Source: Verrucomicrobiaceae bacterium (GTDB lineage Bacteria > Verrucomicrobiota > Verrucomicrobiia > Verrucomicrobiales > Akkermansiaceae). Taken from it: a DNA stretch of 34,114 bases. The notes under the pieces are model-generated. The model was not told where the DNA came from. It searched no databases and saw nothing but the letters and a program-made list of their open reading frames with translations. Within the stretch, counting starts at the first letter, position 1, and every line of letters starts with the position of its first letter. This document shows positions 7,301-15,677 of the stretch, one piece after another. The stretch covers positions 1 to 34,114 of the forward strand of contig JAIYDP010000453.1 of the NCBI GenBank assembly GCA_027487435.1, written 5' to 3'. The translations under genes and the position numbers were made by a program.

Positions 7301-10300
7301 TTACAGGCTCTTGAGGTAGGCGGTGATGTCGGCGATTTGTTGAGCGGTGAGGTTAAGGTTGCCTGGGTCGTACATCAAGCTGCGCTTCATCGGGGCTAGA
7401 GATTTGATGCGAGAGCGGGGAATGGTTTGGTTTTGGTCACCCATGGTTTTGATGATGACGGGGTCGTCATTGCTGAGAAGCATGCCGGTAATGGTAAGTC
7501 CATCGTTGGTAATGATTTCTGTGCCTTCGTAGCCGTGGGAGATATCAGCACTGGGTTGTGCGATACCTTTGACGATAACTTCTGTCGGCTGCTGTTTGCC
7601 GTAGGTGGTGAGATCGGGGCCGAAGTTGATGCCTTGTTCGCCGACTTTGTGGCACATGTAACAGGCGGCGATAGCAGCTTTACCTTTTGCGGGATCGCCC
7701 GGAAGTTTGACGATTTCTGCGAGGGCTGGTAGAGCGGGTGCGGCAGGATTTGGCGGTGGCATAGGTGCGGCAGTGATGGTTGCTGTGGTGGGATTTTGCC
7801 CCATAGCCGCAAGGATGGCATCGACGTTGTAGGGTTTCCAGAGGTTGCCTTTGCGGTTGTTCACCCACCATTTGGCTAGAGCATTTTCCGAGAAGCTGGC
7901 ATTGCCGGCGATTTGGATCATCGCAGTTGCGGCAGCGGCGGTGGGGGTGAAGCCTATCGCAGTAAGGCTGAGTTTGATCTGGGATGGACTTGTTTTTGCC
8001 GAAAGGGCACGGGCTTTTTGGTCAGCCACGGCTTGGGCAGGGTGCAGACGCCAGGCGAGCCAAGCAAAGGTGTCCGACCAGGTTTCGCCGCTGGTTTGTT
8101 GCATGGTGTCTTTCAGGACATCATACACCAGAGCCTCTTTGCCAGTGCAGCCAAGGCCGAAGGCTTCGAGGTAGGCACGGTCTGTGCCATCGAACATTTT
8201 GCCGATGGTGACGAGGTAGGGAAGCGATTGCTGCGCAGGGACATTGCGCAAGCTAAGGGCGATCTCGCGGCGAACCATGGGGGAAGGGTCTGCGGCCATG
8301 GTGGCGGCGAGTTTAAGGACATCGTAACCAGCGGAGCGGAGGGCACGGCAGGCAACGAGGCGCATGCGTGGCTGGGCGGATTGGAGTTGTTTGATGGCCA
8401 GGGCTTGGGCTTTTTCGCCCATTTGTGCAAGTAGCCAGACGGCGCGAGCCGCGATATAGGGGTTGGTGTCATCGAGCAAAGCGGCTACGGCGGGGATGGC
8501 TTTTTCTCCTTGGGCTTTGAGGCGGGTGAAACCGCTATTGCGGAGGTTGACGGCGGGGCTTTTCAGGGCGGTGATTTGGCCGTCGGTGGTGTTGAGATCG
8601 AACTTTGGCACGACGGATTTGAAACCCTTCGGAGCGATGCGGTAGATGGTACCCGAACCGGAGTTATCGAGTGTAGCGTGACCACCGACGCGGGGGTCAT
8701 ACCAGTCGGCAAGATAGAGCGCACCATCGGGGCCTACAGCGATGTCTGCCGGACGAAAGAGGGTGTTGGGTTGCTGGGCGGAACCTCCGCCGACAAAATC
8801 AGAACCGGCGAATTTTTTCTCTTTGTTGGTGTCGATGAAGTCGATGCGTTTGAGGGTAAAGCCTGCGCCATCAGGAACGGGGAGGTAGCCGAAGACAACG
8901 TTCTTTCCTGCCTCACAGGCGAGGAGAAGTCCTTCCCATTTTTTCCCGAGAGCGCCGTTTTCATAGTAAGCTACGCCAGTGGGCGATCCGCCGCCGTAGA
9001 TGTCGCCAGCGGGCATGGTGCCGGGATCTTCTTGGCGCCATTCGGCCGTGGGGGTGTCTTGTCCAGGGCGTTTGTCAGCACCCCAAGAGCGTTTGCCATC
9101 GGCGGAGGAGAATCCTGCGTTACCGCCTTCGATGATTTCTGCGACGCGGCAGGCGGGTGGGTCATCGTTGTCTGACTGGAACATATCGCCGAAGGAAGTG
9201 AGGGCTTGTTCGTAGGAGTTGCGGTAGTTGTGGCCGACGATGCGGGCGTTTGTGCCATCGGGGTTCATGCGCACGGAGAAGCCGCCTACCCAGACATTGC
9301 CGTCGTCGGAGGGCATTCCTGCGATAGCTCGGGTGTCTGAATACCATTTGCCGCCGCCGCTATTGTAGTAAGAGGAGCCAATGCGGAAGGTTTTGCCTGA
9401 TTTATCAGTGAAAATGCCGCCACAGTTGCCGTTATTGAAGTTCCAGAAGCCATCGGGTCCGACGGTGACGGAATGGAGAGAGTGGTCGTGTTGACGGGCG
9501 TTGAAGCCGGTGAGGAGGACTTCGCGTTTGTCGATCGTGGGATCAAACTTGCGGTCGCGATTGGTGTCGGTATAGACGAGGAGATCCGGTGGCTGGGCGA
9601 CGATGATTTGATTTTCGAGGACGGTGAGGCCGAGCGGGGATTCGAGATTTTTCTCTTGGGTAAAAATTTCTTGGAGGTCGGCCATGCCGTCTTTGTCGGT
9701 ATCGCTGAGGATGACAACGCGGTCTCCCGCAGGGCGGCGACTGCCAGCATGGCGGTAGTTGACACCTTCCGCAACGTAGAGGCGACCCTCGGCATCAAAG
9801 TCGATATTGGTGGGGTTTTGAAGCATGGGGGTAGTGGCCCAGACGGTGACTTCGAGGTTGTCATCAGCGAGGTGAAATTTGTCTTCTGAAACAAGGCCTG
9901 AGCTAGGTGGGGCAGGATTTGGCGGGGCTTGTGTGAAAACTTGGAAGACGACATTGGCATCAGACTTTGTTCCATTTTGTATGGCGCCGCCATTGTCGAG
10001 GCCAACCATACAGGTGAATGTTTCTGATCCTTCGGGGAGTGAATAGACAATGACGGAGCGACCGTGAGTTCCTATGCCGTTAGGGTAGGTTTTTTGATCG
10101 ATGGTGAGAGGTTGCCCTGAGATGTTGGTGTTGATGCGTGATTCGCCCCAACCAGCTTGTTGGGATGTCCATTTCATCTCAGTGAGGTTCTTAATAAAGC
10201 CACCCTTGAGAGTGATGCGTGGTTCGATCCAGTTTGCCCAATCGCAATTGTTGGAACCTTGGTCATCGACGACGAGGTAGAGTTGCTTGGCGTTACGGAT

Positions 10301-11377
10301 GTCGGCGGTAAGTTTGACGAGACGTTGCGAGCGAGGGGTCATGATCGGACTCGCAGCGATGGGGCGAGCGATGCTTTGGGTGGCGATATTTTGGCGACCG
10401 CCGTTTTTGAAAGACTTTGCACTTACGGAAGGAAATGTAGCTTCGCGTTTTACATCGATGGGCGAGGCAGGCATGGAAGAGAATTCCTTTTCAACGGGAA
10501 GCTTAAGTCGGATTTTTTTCCCTTTATCGTCTAGGTTGGCATTGAGCAATTCCTCAGATATGGGGGAGAGCTTGACGCCTTCTGCAGGTACGGTAGCGCC
10601 TGCGCACCAGACGATGGCATTGAGGGCGATTTTGCGGAAGCCATCGATGGCCCAGTTGCGGTGGTAGTGGCCACCAGTGAAGCCGACGCCACGCCCGCCA
10701 TCGGGACGTTCTACTCCCCACAGCAGGGTCTGAGGTTGACCGATGCCAGCGACGCCATGCTCGTTCCAGAGGTTGATGTAACGAATGATACGATCGCGGG
10801 TGGGAGTCGCGGTAACGAGATCGAGAACGCTGGAGCGATCAGGTCTGAAGCGCATATTGTAATAAAACTCATCGAAGGCTTCGACGACTGGCGGTACGCC
10901 ATAGGAGACGGGGTGGTTCGGTAGGCACTTGAGATTGGCGACCCAATGAGGGTTGACCGAGAAGCCGGTCTCGAAGGCACCGCCGATCCAGGGGCGGTAG
11001 TAGGTTTCGCCTTGAGCGGCATCTGGGTGCACGGCGTAGTGCATGAACATCAGGCCGACACCTTTTTTGGAGAGTTCATCAACTTTTTTCCAGCCTTTGC
11101 CGACGACGCTCGTGCCATCGGCATAAATGACGAGGCAGTCGATGTCGTTGAGCACGGATTCGTCTTTTGGCCAACCAGAAATGACGGAGGCAGACAGGTC
11201 GAGGCCGCTATTGTTGAGTTGATCGGCGAGAATGTTGCAACCGGCGAAGAATTCGTGCTCGCCAGGGCCGTGGCTAGGGCTACCGGCGAGGAAGAGGATT
11301 TTTTCTTTGGCACTGGCTTGCGAAACACAGAGAACTGCGGTGAGTGTAGCGGCGAGATGAGTGGTGAGGCGGAACAT
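7301..11377 (-). CDS. Secreted ThuA-NPCBM-dehydrogenase-HEAT-cytochrome c fusion
   Basis: 1358-residue predicted periplasmic multidomain protein. A signal peptide ends at about SQASA/K (residues 1-23). Next comes a ThuA-like domain (about 25-268; starts KILFLAGSPSHGPGEHE, contains GGHYHRNWAIDGF). An NPCBM-like sugar-binding domain follows (about 325-485; GIGTHGRSVIVYSLP). Then comes a Piru_Ver/membrane-bound dehydrogenase beta-propeller (about 505-900; NPTNIDFDAEGRLYVAEG, ADWYDPRVGG), HEAT-like repeats (about 960-1150) and a PVC-type haem domain with CYMCH at 1239-1243. Such fusions are typical of Planctomycetes and Verrucomicrobia. The likely role is oxidation of a sugar or related substrate with electrons passed to haem, but the substrate is not known. 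It lies 42 bp after the ABC transporter gene. Confidence 0.88.
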   Translation of the reverse strand: MFRLTTHLAATLTAVLCVSQASAKEKILFLAGSPSHGPGEHEFFAGCNILADQLNNSGLDLSASVISGWPKDESVLNDIDCLVIYADGTSVVGKGWKKVDELSKKGVGLMFMHYAVHPDAAQGETYYRPWIGGAFETGFSVNPHWVANLKCLPNHPVSYGVPPVVEAFDEFYYNMRFRPDRSSVLDLVTATPTRDRIIRYINLWNEHGVAGIGQPQTLLWGVERPDGGRGVGFTGGHYHRNWAIDGFRKIALNAIVWCAGATVPAEGVKLSPISEELLNANLDDKGKKIRLKLPVEKEFSSMPASPIDVKREATFPSVSAKSFKNGGRQNIATQSIARPIAASPIMTPRSQRLVKLTADIRNAKQLYLVVDDQGSNNCDWANWIEPRITLKGGFIKNLTEMKWTSQQAGWGESRINTNISGQPLTIDQKTYPNGIGTHGRSVIVYSLPEGSETFTCMVGLDNGGAIQNGTKSDANVVFQVFTQAPPNPAPPSSGLVSEDKFHLADDNLEVTVWATTPMLQNPTNIDFDAEGRLYVAEGVNYRHAGSRRPAGDRVVILSDTDKDGMADLQEIFTQEKNLESPLGLTVLENQIIVAQPPDLLVYTDTNRDRKFDPTIDKREVLLTGFNARQHDHSLHSVTVGPDGFWNFNNGNCGGIFTDKSGKTFRIGSSYYNSGGGKWYSDTRAIAGMPSDDGNVWVGGFSVRMNPDGTNARIVGHNYRNSYEQALTSFGDMFQSDNDDPPACRVAEIIEGGNAGFSSADGKRSWGADKRPGQDTPTAEWRQEDPGTMPAGDIYGGGSPTGVAYYENGALGKKWEGLLLACEAGKNVVFGYLPVPDGAGFTLKRIDFIDTNKEKKFAGSDFVGGGSAQQPNTLFRPADIAVGPDGALYLADWYDPRVGGHATLDNSGSGTIYRIAPKGFKSVVPKFDLNTTDGQITALKSPAVNLRNSGFTRLKAQGEKAIPAVAALLDDTNPYIAARAVWLLAQMGEKAQALAIKQLQSAQPRMRLVACRALRSAGYDVLKLAATMAADPSPMVRREIALSLRNVPAQQSLPYLVTIGKMFDGTDRAYLEAFGLGCTGKEALVYDVLKDTMQQTSGETWSDTFAWLAWRLHPAQAVADQKARALSAKTSPSQIKLSLTAIGFTPTAAAATAMIQIAGNASFSENALAKWWVNNRKGNLWKPYNVDAILAAMGQNPTTATITAAPMPPPNPAAPALPALAEIVKLPGDPAKGKAAIAACYMCHKVGEQGINFGPDLTTYGKQQPTEVIVKGIAQPSADISHGYEGTEIITNDGLTITGMLLSNDDPVIIKTMGDQNQTIPRSRIKSLAPMKRSLMYDPGNLNLTAQQIADITAYLKSL

Positions 11378-11419
11378 GAGGTAGAAGTTGAAGATGATTT
11401 TTAAATAGGAAATAACGGA

Positions 11420-13156
11420 TTAGTCCCATTGGTGACGCTTGGCACCAATCCAGGCGAGGAATAGGCCAACGGCGACATGGAGAGATAGGAGATAGATGCA
11501 CATTTCTTGTTGAGATAATGTCGTGGAAATGACCATTTCTACGGCTGCATTACGTGATGTCGCGAGAGCTTCGACGGAGCCAGACCATGCCCAGTAAGCC
11601 GAAATGAATGGACGCGTAATCCACTCAATTTTCTCTGGCAGCGCAAGCACGGCGCCAGAAAGTGGCAACTGAAAGCCGACGAGATAAATCGAAAGAAGAG
11701 AGGCTTGTTCGGCCGTTTTCATCATCGCGGAAATCCCTAGGCATACCGCAGTCATCGAGGCATTGCAGAGAAGTAGGAATAACGCATGCTGACCAAAAAA
11801 TCCATCGAATGGGGAAAAGAACGGCAGATTGACAAACACCGCCATCCACAGAGATTGCGCCACGACGAGGCAGGAAAGAAATGCCACCTTGCTGGCGAGA
11901 TATGCCGTGGGACTTAAGCCGCCAAATTTCTCTTTTTCGTAAATTTGCCTTTCACCAGCAATTTCGCGGGCAGAGTTGTTCGATCCCATGAGTCCGAGTA
12001 GAACAACTTGGAACATGATGATGCCAGATATTGCCGAGCCAGCTTTCATGGTGTCTTGGCGCACGCTCTGTTGTTCTTGGATCTCGATTTCCATGTTTGC
12101 TTGTCGTACATCCGAGAGAGAGCGAATTGGTTGATTCGCCTTATCGCTAAAAAGAGCCACGAGAATGGGGAAGCAGAGCATAATGGCGACCTGCAAGAAG
12201 ACTTGACCACGATCGCGGAAAAAAATACGCCAACGCCGCGAGAGTAGAGTCATGAATTGGCTAAACGCACCGGGCGTGGAACCAATATGGGTATCCTCGT
12301 CTTGATCGGAAGTCGGCTCGGGAATATGCAATTCCCCTTCTTTCATGAATCGTTGGCGGAGGTTATTGATCTTCTCTTCATACGCACTACGATGTTTCAA
12401 CCACGAGCTTTGCCAGCGCTCGGAGGATTGTGTGGCAAGACGAGGATAAATTTCCTCAGTGTCCTTGACGGTGAAATAGTGCGTTAGCATGTCGGGAGGG
12501 CCATGAAAAGCAACCTTGCCTTCATGTAAGACAAGAATGGAATCGTAAAGTTCGAGGTGCGCTAGAGAGTGGGTTACAGAAAGCACGATGCGGCCTTCTT
12601 TGCGTGATAGCTGATGCAAAAGCTTCACAATCTCCCGCTCCGAACGAGGATCAAGCCCCGAGGTGACTTCATCGCAGAGTAGAATTTTTGGATCACTAAC
12701 CATTTCCATGGCGAGGCCAAGTCGGCGCTTTTGTCCTCCGGAAAGCACTTTTACGGGGCGATCAGCGATGGCCGTTAGACCTGTTTCTTCCAGCGCCTTA
12801 TCAATACGCGCGTCGAGTTCTGCGGTGCCACGAGTCTTGCATCGCAATCGAGTCGCCGCCTCGATGCTTTCGTCCACTGTTAGAGGATCATAGGCGATGG
12901 AGAATTGCGGAACGTAGCCGAGTTCGGCGGGATCAAAGTCGTTCTCTGATAAATTTCTGCCATTCCATAGCAAAGCTCCTTCATTCTCGGAATTCATCCC
13001 AGCAATGGTTTTCAACAACGTTGTTTTCCCGCAGCCAGAGGGTCCCACGATGGCCATAAAATGCCCGCGCGGCACACGAATGGAAACGTGATCCACCAGA
13101 TTCACATTTTCTCCATCCTTTTTTATGGAAAAACAAACATCCTGAAGCTCTAGCAT
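11420..13156 (-). CDS. ABCG-like ABC half-transporter (ATPase then membrane domain)
   Basis: 578-residue half-transporter with the nucleotide-binding domain first and the membrane domain second, the order of the ABCG/White type. The ATPase has Walker A GPSGCGKT (38-45), signature LSGGQ (138-142), Walker B ILLCDE (159-163) and H-loop His196. A charged linker (about 250-305) leads to an ABC-2 type membrane domain with about six hydrophobic segments (about 325-575). It would act as a dimer. The cargo is unknown; family members export lipids, drugs or pigments. The ATG at 13156 is chosen; the frame extends only to a TTG at 13183. It lies 94 bp downstream of hemL and 42 bp upstream of the ThuA/cytochrome gene on the same strand. 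The haem neighbours make a haem-related cargo conceivable but unproven. Confidence 0.9.
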   Translation of the reverse strand: MLELQDVCFSIKKDGENVNLVDHVSIRVPRGHFMAIVGPSGCGKTTLLKTIAGMNSENEGALLWNGRNLSENDFDPAELGYVPQFSIAYDPLTVDESIEAATRLRCKTRGTAELDARIDKALEETGLTAIADRPVKVLSGGQKRRLGLAMEMVSDPKILLCDEVTSGLDPRSEREIVKLLHQLSRKEGRIVLSVTHSLAHLELYDSILVLHEGKVAFHGPPDMLTHYFTVKDTEEIYPRLATQSSERWQSSWLKHRSAYEEKINNLRQRFMKEGELHIPEPTSDQDEDTHIGSTPGAFSQFMTLLSRRWRIFFRDRGQVFLQVAIMLCFPILVALFSDKANQPIRSLSDVRQANMEIEIQEQQSVRQDTMKAGSAISGIIMFQVVLLGLMGSNNSAREIAGERQIYEKEKFGGLSPTAYLASKVAFLSCLVVAQSLWMAVFVNLPFFSPFDGFFGQHALFLLLCNASMTAVCLGISAMMKTAEQASLLSIYLVGFQLPLSGAVLALPEKIEWITRPFISAYWAWSGSVEALATSRNAAVEMVISTTLSQQEMCIYLLSLHVAVGLFLAWIGAKRHQWD

Positions 13157-13250
13157 ATTCTTACAATAACGCTCTGACCACAATAGTCTTTCGTTTCAAA
13201 CGGGAAAATCCAGTCATTTCGTGAAAGAAGTCAAAAAACGTCTCAACGAG

Positions 13251-14534
13251 CTAGATTTCACCAAGAGCGGACTCCATCGCGTCAACGGTGAAATCGATGT
13301 CATCATTGCTGTGCGCCAGAGAAAGAAATCCTGTTTCATAAGGGCTAGGAGCGATGTAGATTCCTTTATCGAGCAGCGCCCAAAAGAGTTTGCGGAACAT
13401 TTCCATGTCTTGGGTTTTGACCGATTCAAGGTTGATGATTTCCTGATCGGTGAAAAAGAGGCAAAACAATGAACCAACGCGATTGAAGCGGAAGGGGATG
13501 CCTTTTTTTAAAAAAAGGGCTTCCACGCCTGACTGCAAACGTGCGCCGATGGCGTCTAGCGTTTCGTAAGCACCCGACTTTTCTAGTTCGTGCAACTGGG
13601 TGATACCCGCCACCATCGCCAAAGGATTTCCGCTCAGTGTGCCAGCCTGATACACAGGGCCAAGCGGAGCCAAATAGTCCATAATCTCAGCCTTGCCGCC
13701 GAAGGCTCCAACGGGCAATCCGCCACCAATTACCTTGCCAAAGCACGATAGATCCGGAGTGATTCCTTCCAGTCCTTGAACGCCCGCTTTGCCGAGACGG
13801 AACCCCGTCATTACTTCGTCGAAAATCAACACCGTGCCGTACTGTGCAGTGATTTCTCGTAAAAATGCTAAAAATCCTGGCTGCGGCAAAATCAATCCCG
13901 CATTAGCCGGATACGGCTCCAAAATCAATGCCGCAATTTCATCGCCACAGGTGGCAAAAGCCTGCGACACAGCCTCTCGATCATTGAACGGCAAGACGAT
14001 CGTCTGAGCCGCAAAAACTGCTGGAACACCCGCACTGTCTGGTTCTCCATGCGTTAAGGCGCCAGATCCCGCAGCCACTAACAGTGAATCGCTGTGGCCA
14101 TGGTAACAGCCATCGAACTTGATGATCTTATCGCGCTTTGTGTAACCGCGGGCCAAGCGAATTGCCGACATCGTCGCCTCGGTGCCAGAATTGGTCATGC
14201 GAACTTTTTCCACCGATGGCACCCACGAGGTGATCATCTGCGCCATCTCCACTTCTAACACATTCGGAATACCGAAAGAGAGTCCATTTTTTGCCGCCTC
14301 ATGTACGGCATTGATCACCGACATGGGCGCATGACCAAGAATGGCGGGCCCCCAGGTGCCGATGTAGTCAATGTAGCTATTCCCATCGATATCCTCGATG
14401 CGACTGCCTTTCGCGCGACGTACAAAAAACGGCTCACCACCGACGTTGCGAAAAGCCCGCACTGGAGAATTCACCCCACCAGGAATGAGTTGTTTGGCCG
14501 TTTGAAATAACTTCGATGAGGTAGGATAGCGCAT
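13251..14534 (-). CDS. hemL: Glutamate-1-semialdehyde 2,1-aminomutase
   Basis: PLP enzyme that turns glutamate-1-semialdehyde into 5-aminolevulinate, the C5 route into haem and other tetrapyrroles (cytoplasm). The sequence has KQLIPGGVNSPVRAF near the N-terminus, MTNSGTEATMSAIRLARG (about 113-130), YHGHSD, FDEVMTGFR (238-246) and FGKVIGGGLPVGA with the PLP lysine at 267, all as in the family. Starting at 14534 gives 427 residues, the usual length. An ATG at 14555 is preceded by GGGGAA at short distance and would add seven residues; one at 14585 is also open. It is the first gene of the minus-strand block and is divergent from the HAD gene at 14642. Confidence 0.95.
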   Translation of the reverse strand: MRYPTSSKLFQTAKQLIPGGVNSPVRAFRNVGGEPFFVRRAKGSRIEDIDGNSYIDYIGTWGPAILGHAPMSVINAVHEAAKNGLSFGIPNVLEVEMAQMITSWVPSVEKVRMTNSGTEATMSAIRLARGYTKRDKIIKFDGCYHGHSDSLLVAAGSGALTHGEPDSAGVPAVFAAQTIVLPFNDREAVSQAFATCGDEIAALILEPYPANAGLILPQPGFLAFLREITAQYGTVLIFDEVMTGFRLGKAGVQGLEGITPDLSCFGKVIGGGLPVGAFGGKAEIMDYLAPLGPVYQAGTLSGNPLAMVAGITQLHELEKSGAYETLDAIGARLQSGVEALFLKKGIPFRFNRVGSLFCLFFTDQEIINLESVKTQDMEMFRKLFWALLDKGIYIAPSPYETGFLSLAHSNDDIDFTVDAMESALGEI

Positions 14535-14641
14535 GGCGCGGGAATATTGCCTCATTTCCCCATTCCGCAAAGCGGAAAAATTCATAAGATGGATGATAAA
14601 ATCTCTTTTGTGCCAAGCGGGTTGTCGCTAGTGTCGCGGAG

Positions 14642-15358
14642 GTGATCGCTCTCTTTGACATGGATGGAACTTTGTTGCCGTGGGATTCGCAGAAATTTTT
14701 CTGTCGTCATGTCTTGCGCCGCTACCCCATGCGTCGGGCTTTTTTGTTGGCTTATTTGCCCTTATTGCCCTTTGCAGGCATTCTGGGATCCGAGGGCTTA
14801 AAGCGTGGATTTCTATCCTTTCTTTGCGGGCTCACGGAAGAAGAAGTCAATGAACTTGCGAATGAATTTGCTCACCAATGGCTATCTCAACAGGTTTGGC
14901 CAGAAATGCGGCAGGTTGTCGAGATGCACCAGCAACGTGGCGATACGACCGTGCTGATTTCCGCAAGTCCCGAACCCTACGTCAAAGCGTTTGCTCGGGC
15001 GTTGGGATTTACCCATGGTCTGGGAACAAATCTTGATACGCCCGAGGGCAAAACCTATCCGCTCTATCCTAGTTTGATGAACAACAAAGGAGAGAACAAA
15101 GTTGCGCGGATCCGAGCCTTGTTTGAGGAAGACTGCTTTCTCGCTGATGGCACGTTGCGCGATGCTCACGGCTATACCGATAGCTGTGCGGATTTACCGA
15201 TGCTGGCATTGTGCGCGACAAATACCTGCATCAACCCTGGCAAACGCCTCGCGCGGATTGCTGCAGAAAAGAAATGGGAGATCATTCGTCTGCCGCGTCC
15301 TTGGAAATCAAAGTTGCATCGAGTCTGGATTCGTATCAAATGCGTGACGGGTCGTTAA
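14642..15358 (+). CDS. HAD-superfamily IB phosphatase-like hydrolase
   Basis: 238-residue HAD hydrolase. Motif I is DMDGT at residues 6-10 (nucleophile Asp6, acid Asp8), motif II is ISASPEP in the middle, and motif III/IV is GYTDSCADLPML near residue 180. This is the subfamily IB pattern seen in SerB-like and lysophosphatidic-acid or phosphoserine-type phosphatases. A hydrophobic stretch (about 33-48) may hold membrane or cap contacts. The start is GTG, with CGGAG directly ahead of it. Motif I lies so close to the N-terminus that no later start is possible. The substrate cannot be told. It stands alone on the plus strand between hemL and the EPS cluster, with a palindromic element starting right after its stop codon. 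Confidence 0.88.
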   Translation: MIALFDMDGTLLPWDSQKFFCRHVLRRYPMRRAFLLAYLPLLPFAGILGSEGLKRGFLSFLCGLTEEEVNELANEFAHQWLSQQVWPEMRQVVEMHQQRGDTTVLISASPEPYVKAFARALGFTHGLGTNLDTPEGKTYPLYPSLMNNKGENKVARIRALFEEDCFLADGTLRDAHGYTDSCADLPMLALCATNTCINPGKRLARIAAEKKWEIIRLPRPWKSKLHRVWIRIKCVTGR

Positions 15359-15411
15359 CCCGAGATCCGAAGTGGAGCGGCAGAAAACGCCGATATACTG
15401 AGGATTTCGGG
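15359..15411. repeat. Dispersed palindromic element, copy 1
   Basis: The 23-nt left arm (15359-15381, starting CCCGAGATCCGAAG) pairs imperfectly with 15389-15411 (ending GGATTTCGGG) across a 7-nt loop. It begins at the base after the HAD stop codon. Related copies start at 22471 and 24672, so this is a repeated family and not just a local terminator. The rest of the gap to 15647 shows no gene. Confidence 0.7.
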
Positions 15412-15647
15412 ATGAACTCTCGAAGCCATCGCACTAGGTTGAAATTCGTAGCGCTAAGCATCGAAGAGCATCGATTTATGAAAGAATTTTTTCAGATTTC
15501 TCATTTTTTTGCAGAACGTTGCCAATGAATCGATTGTCGGGGTTTGGGCGCAATTTTTCCTGAATCAGCGAGAGCTTCAGATGTGCTCCACGGTAAGGAT
15601 CTTGAGAAGCCGAACAATAAAACTTTGATTTGCTGCAAAGAAAATCG

Positions 15648-15677
15648 TTGACATAACCTAGCGCGTAGAAGTAAAAG
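15648..15677 (+). promoter_or_regulatory. Candidate sigma-70 promoter of the EPS cluster
   Basis: TTGACA at 15648-15653 is a perfect -35 match. The best -10 is TAAAAG at 15672-15677, 18 bp away and only moderate. A small inverted repeat CTTTG/CAAAG (15623-15627 with 15636-15640) lies just upstream and could be an operator. If this promoter is real, transcription begins inside the first codons of the next gene as called from 15678, so translation would start later. Confidence 0.4.
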
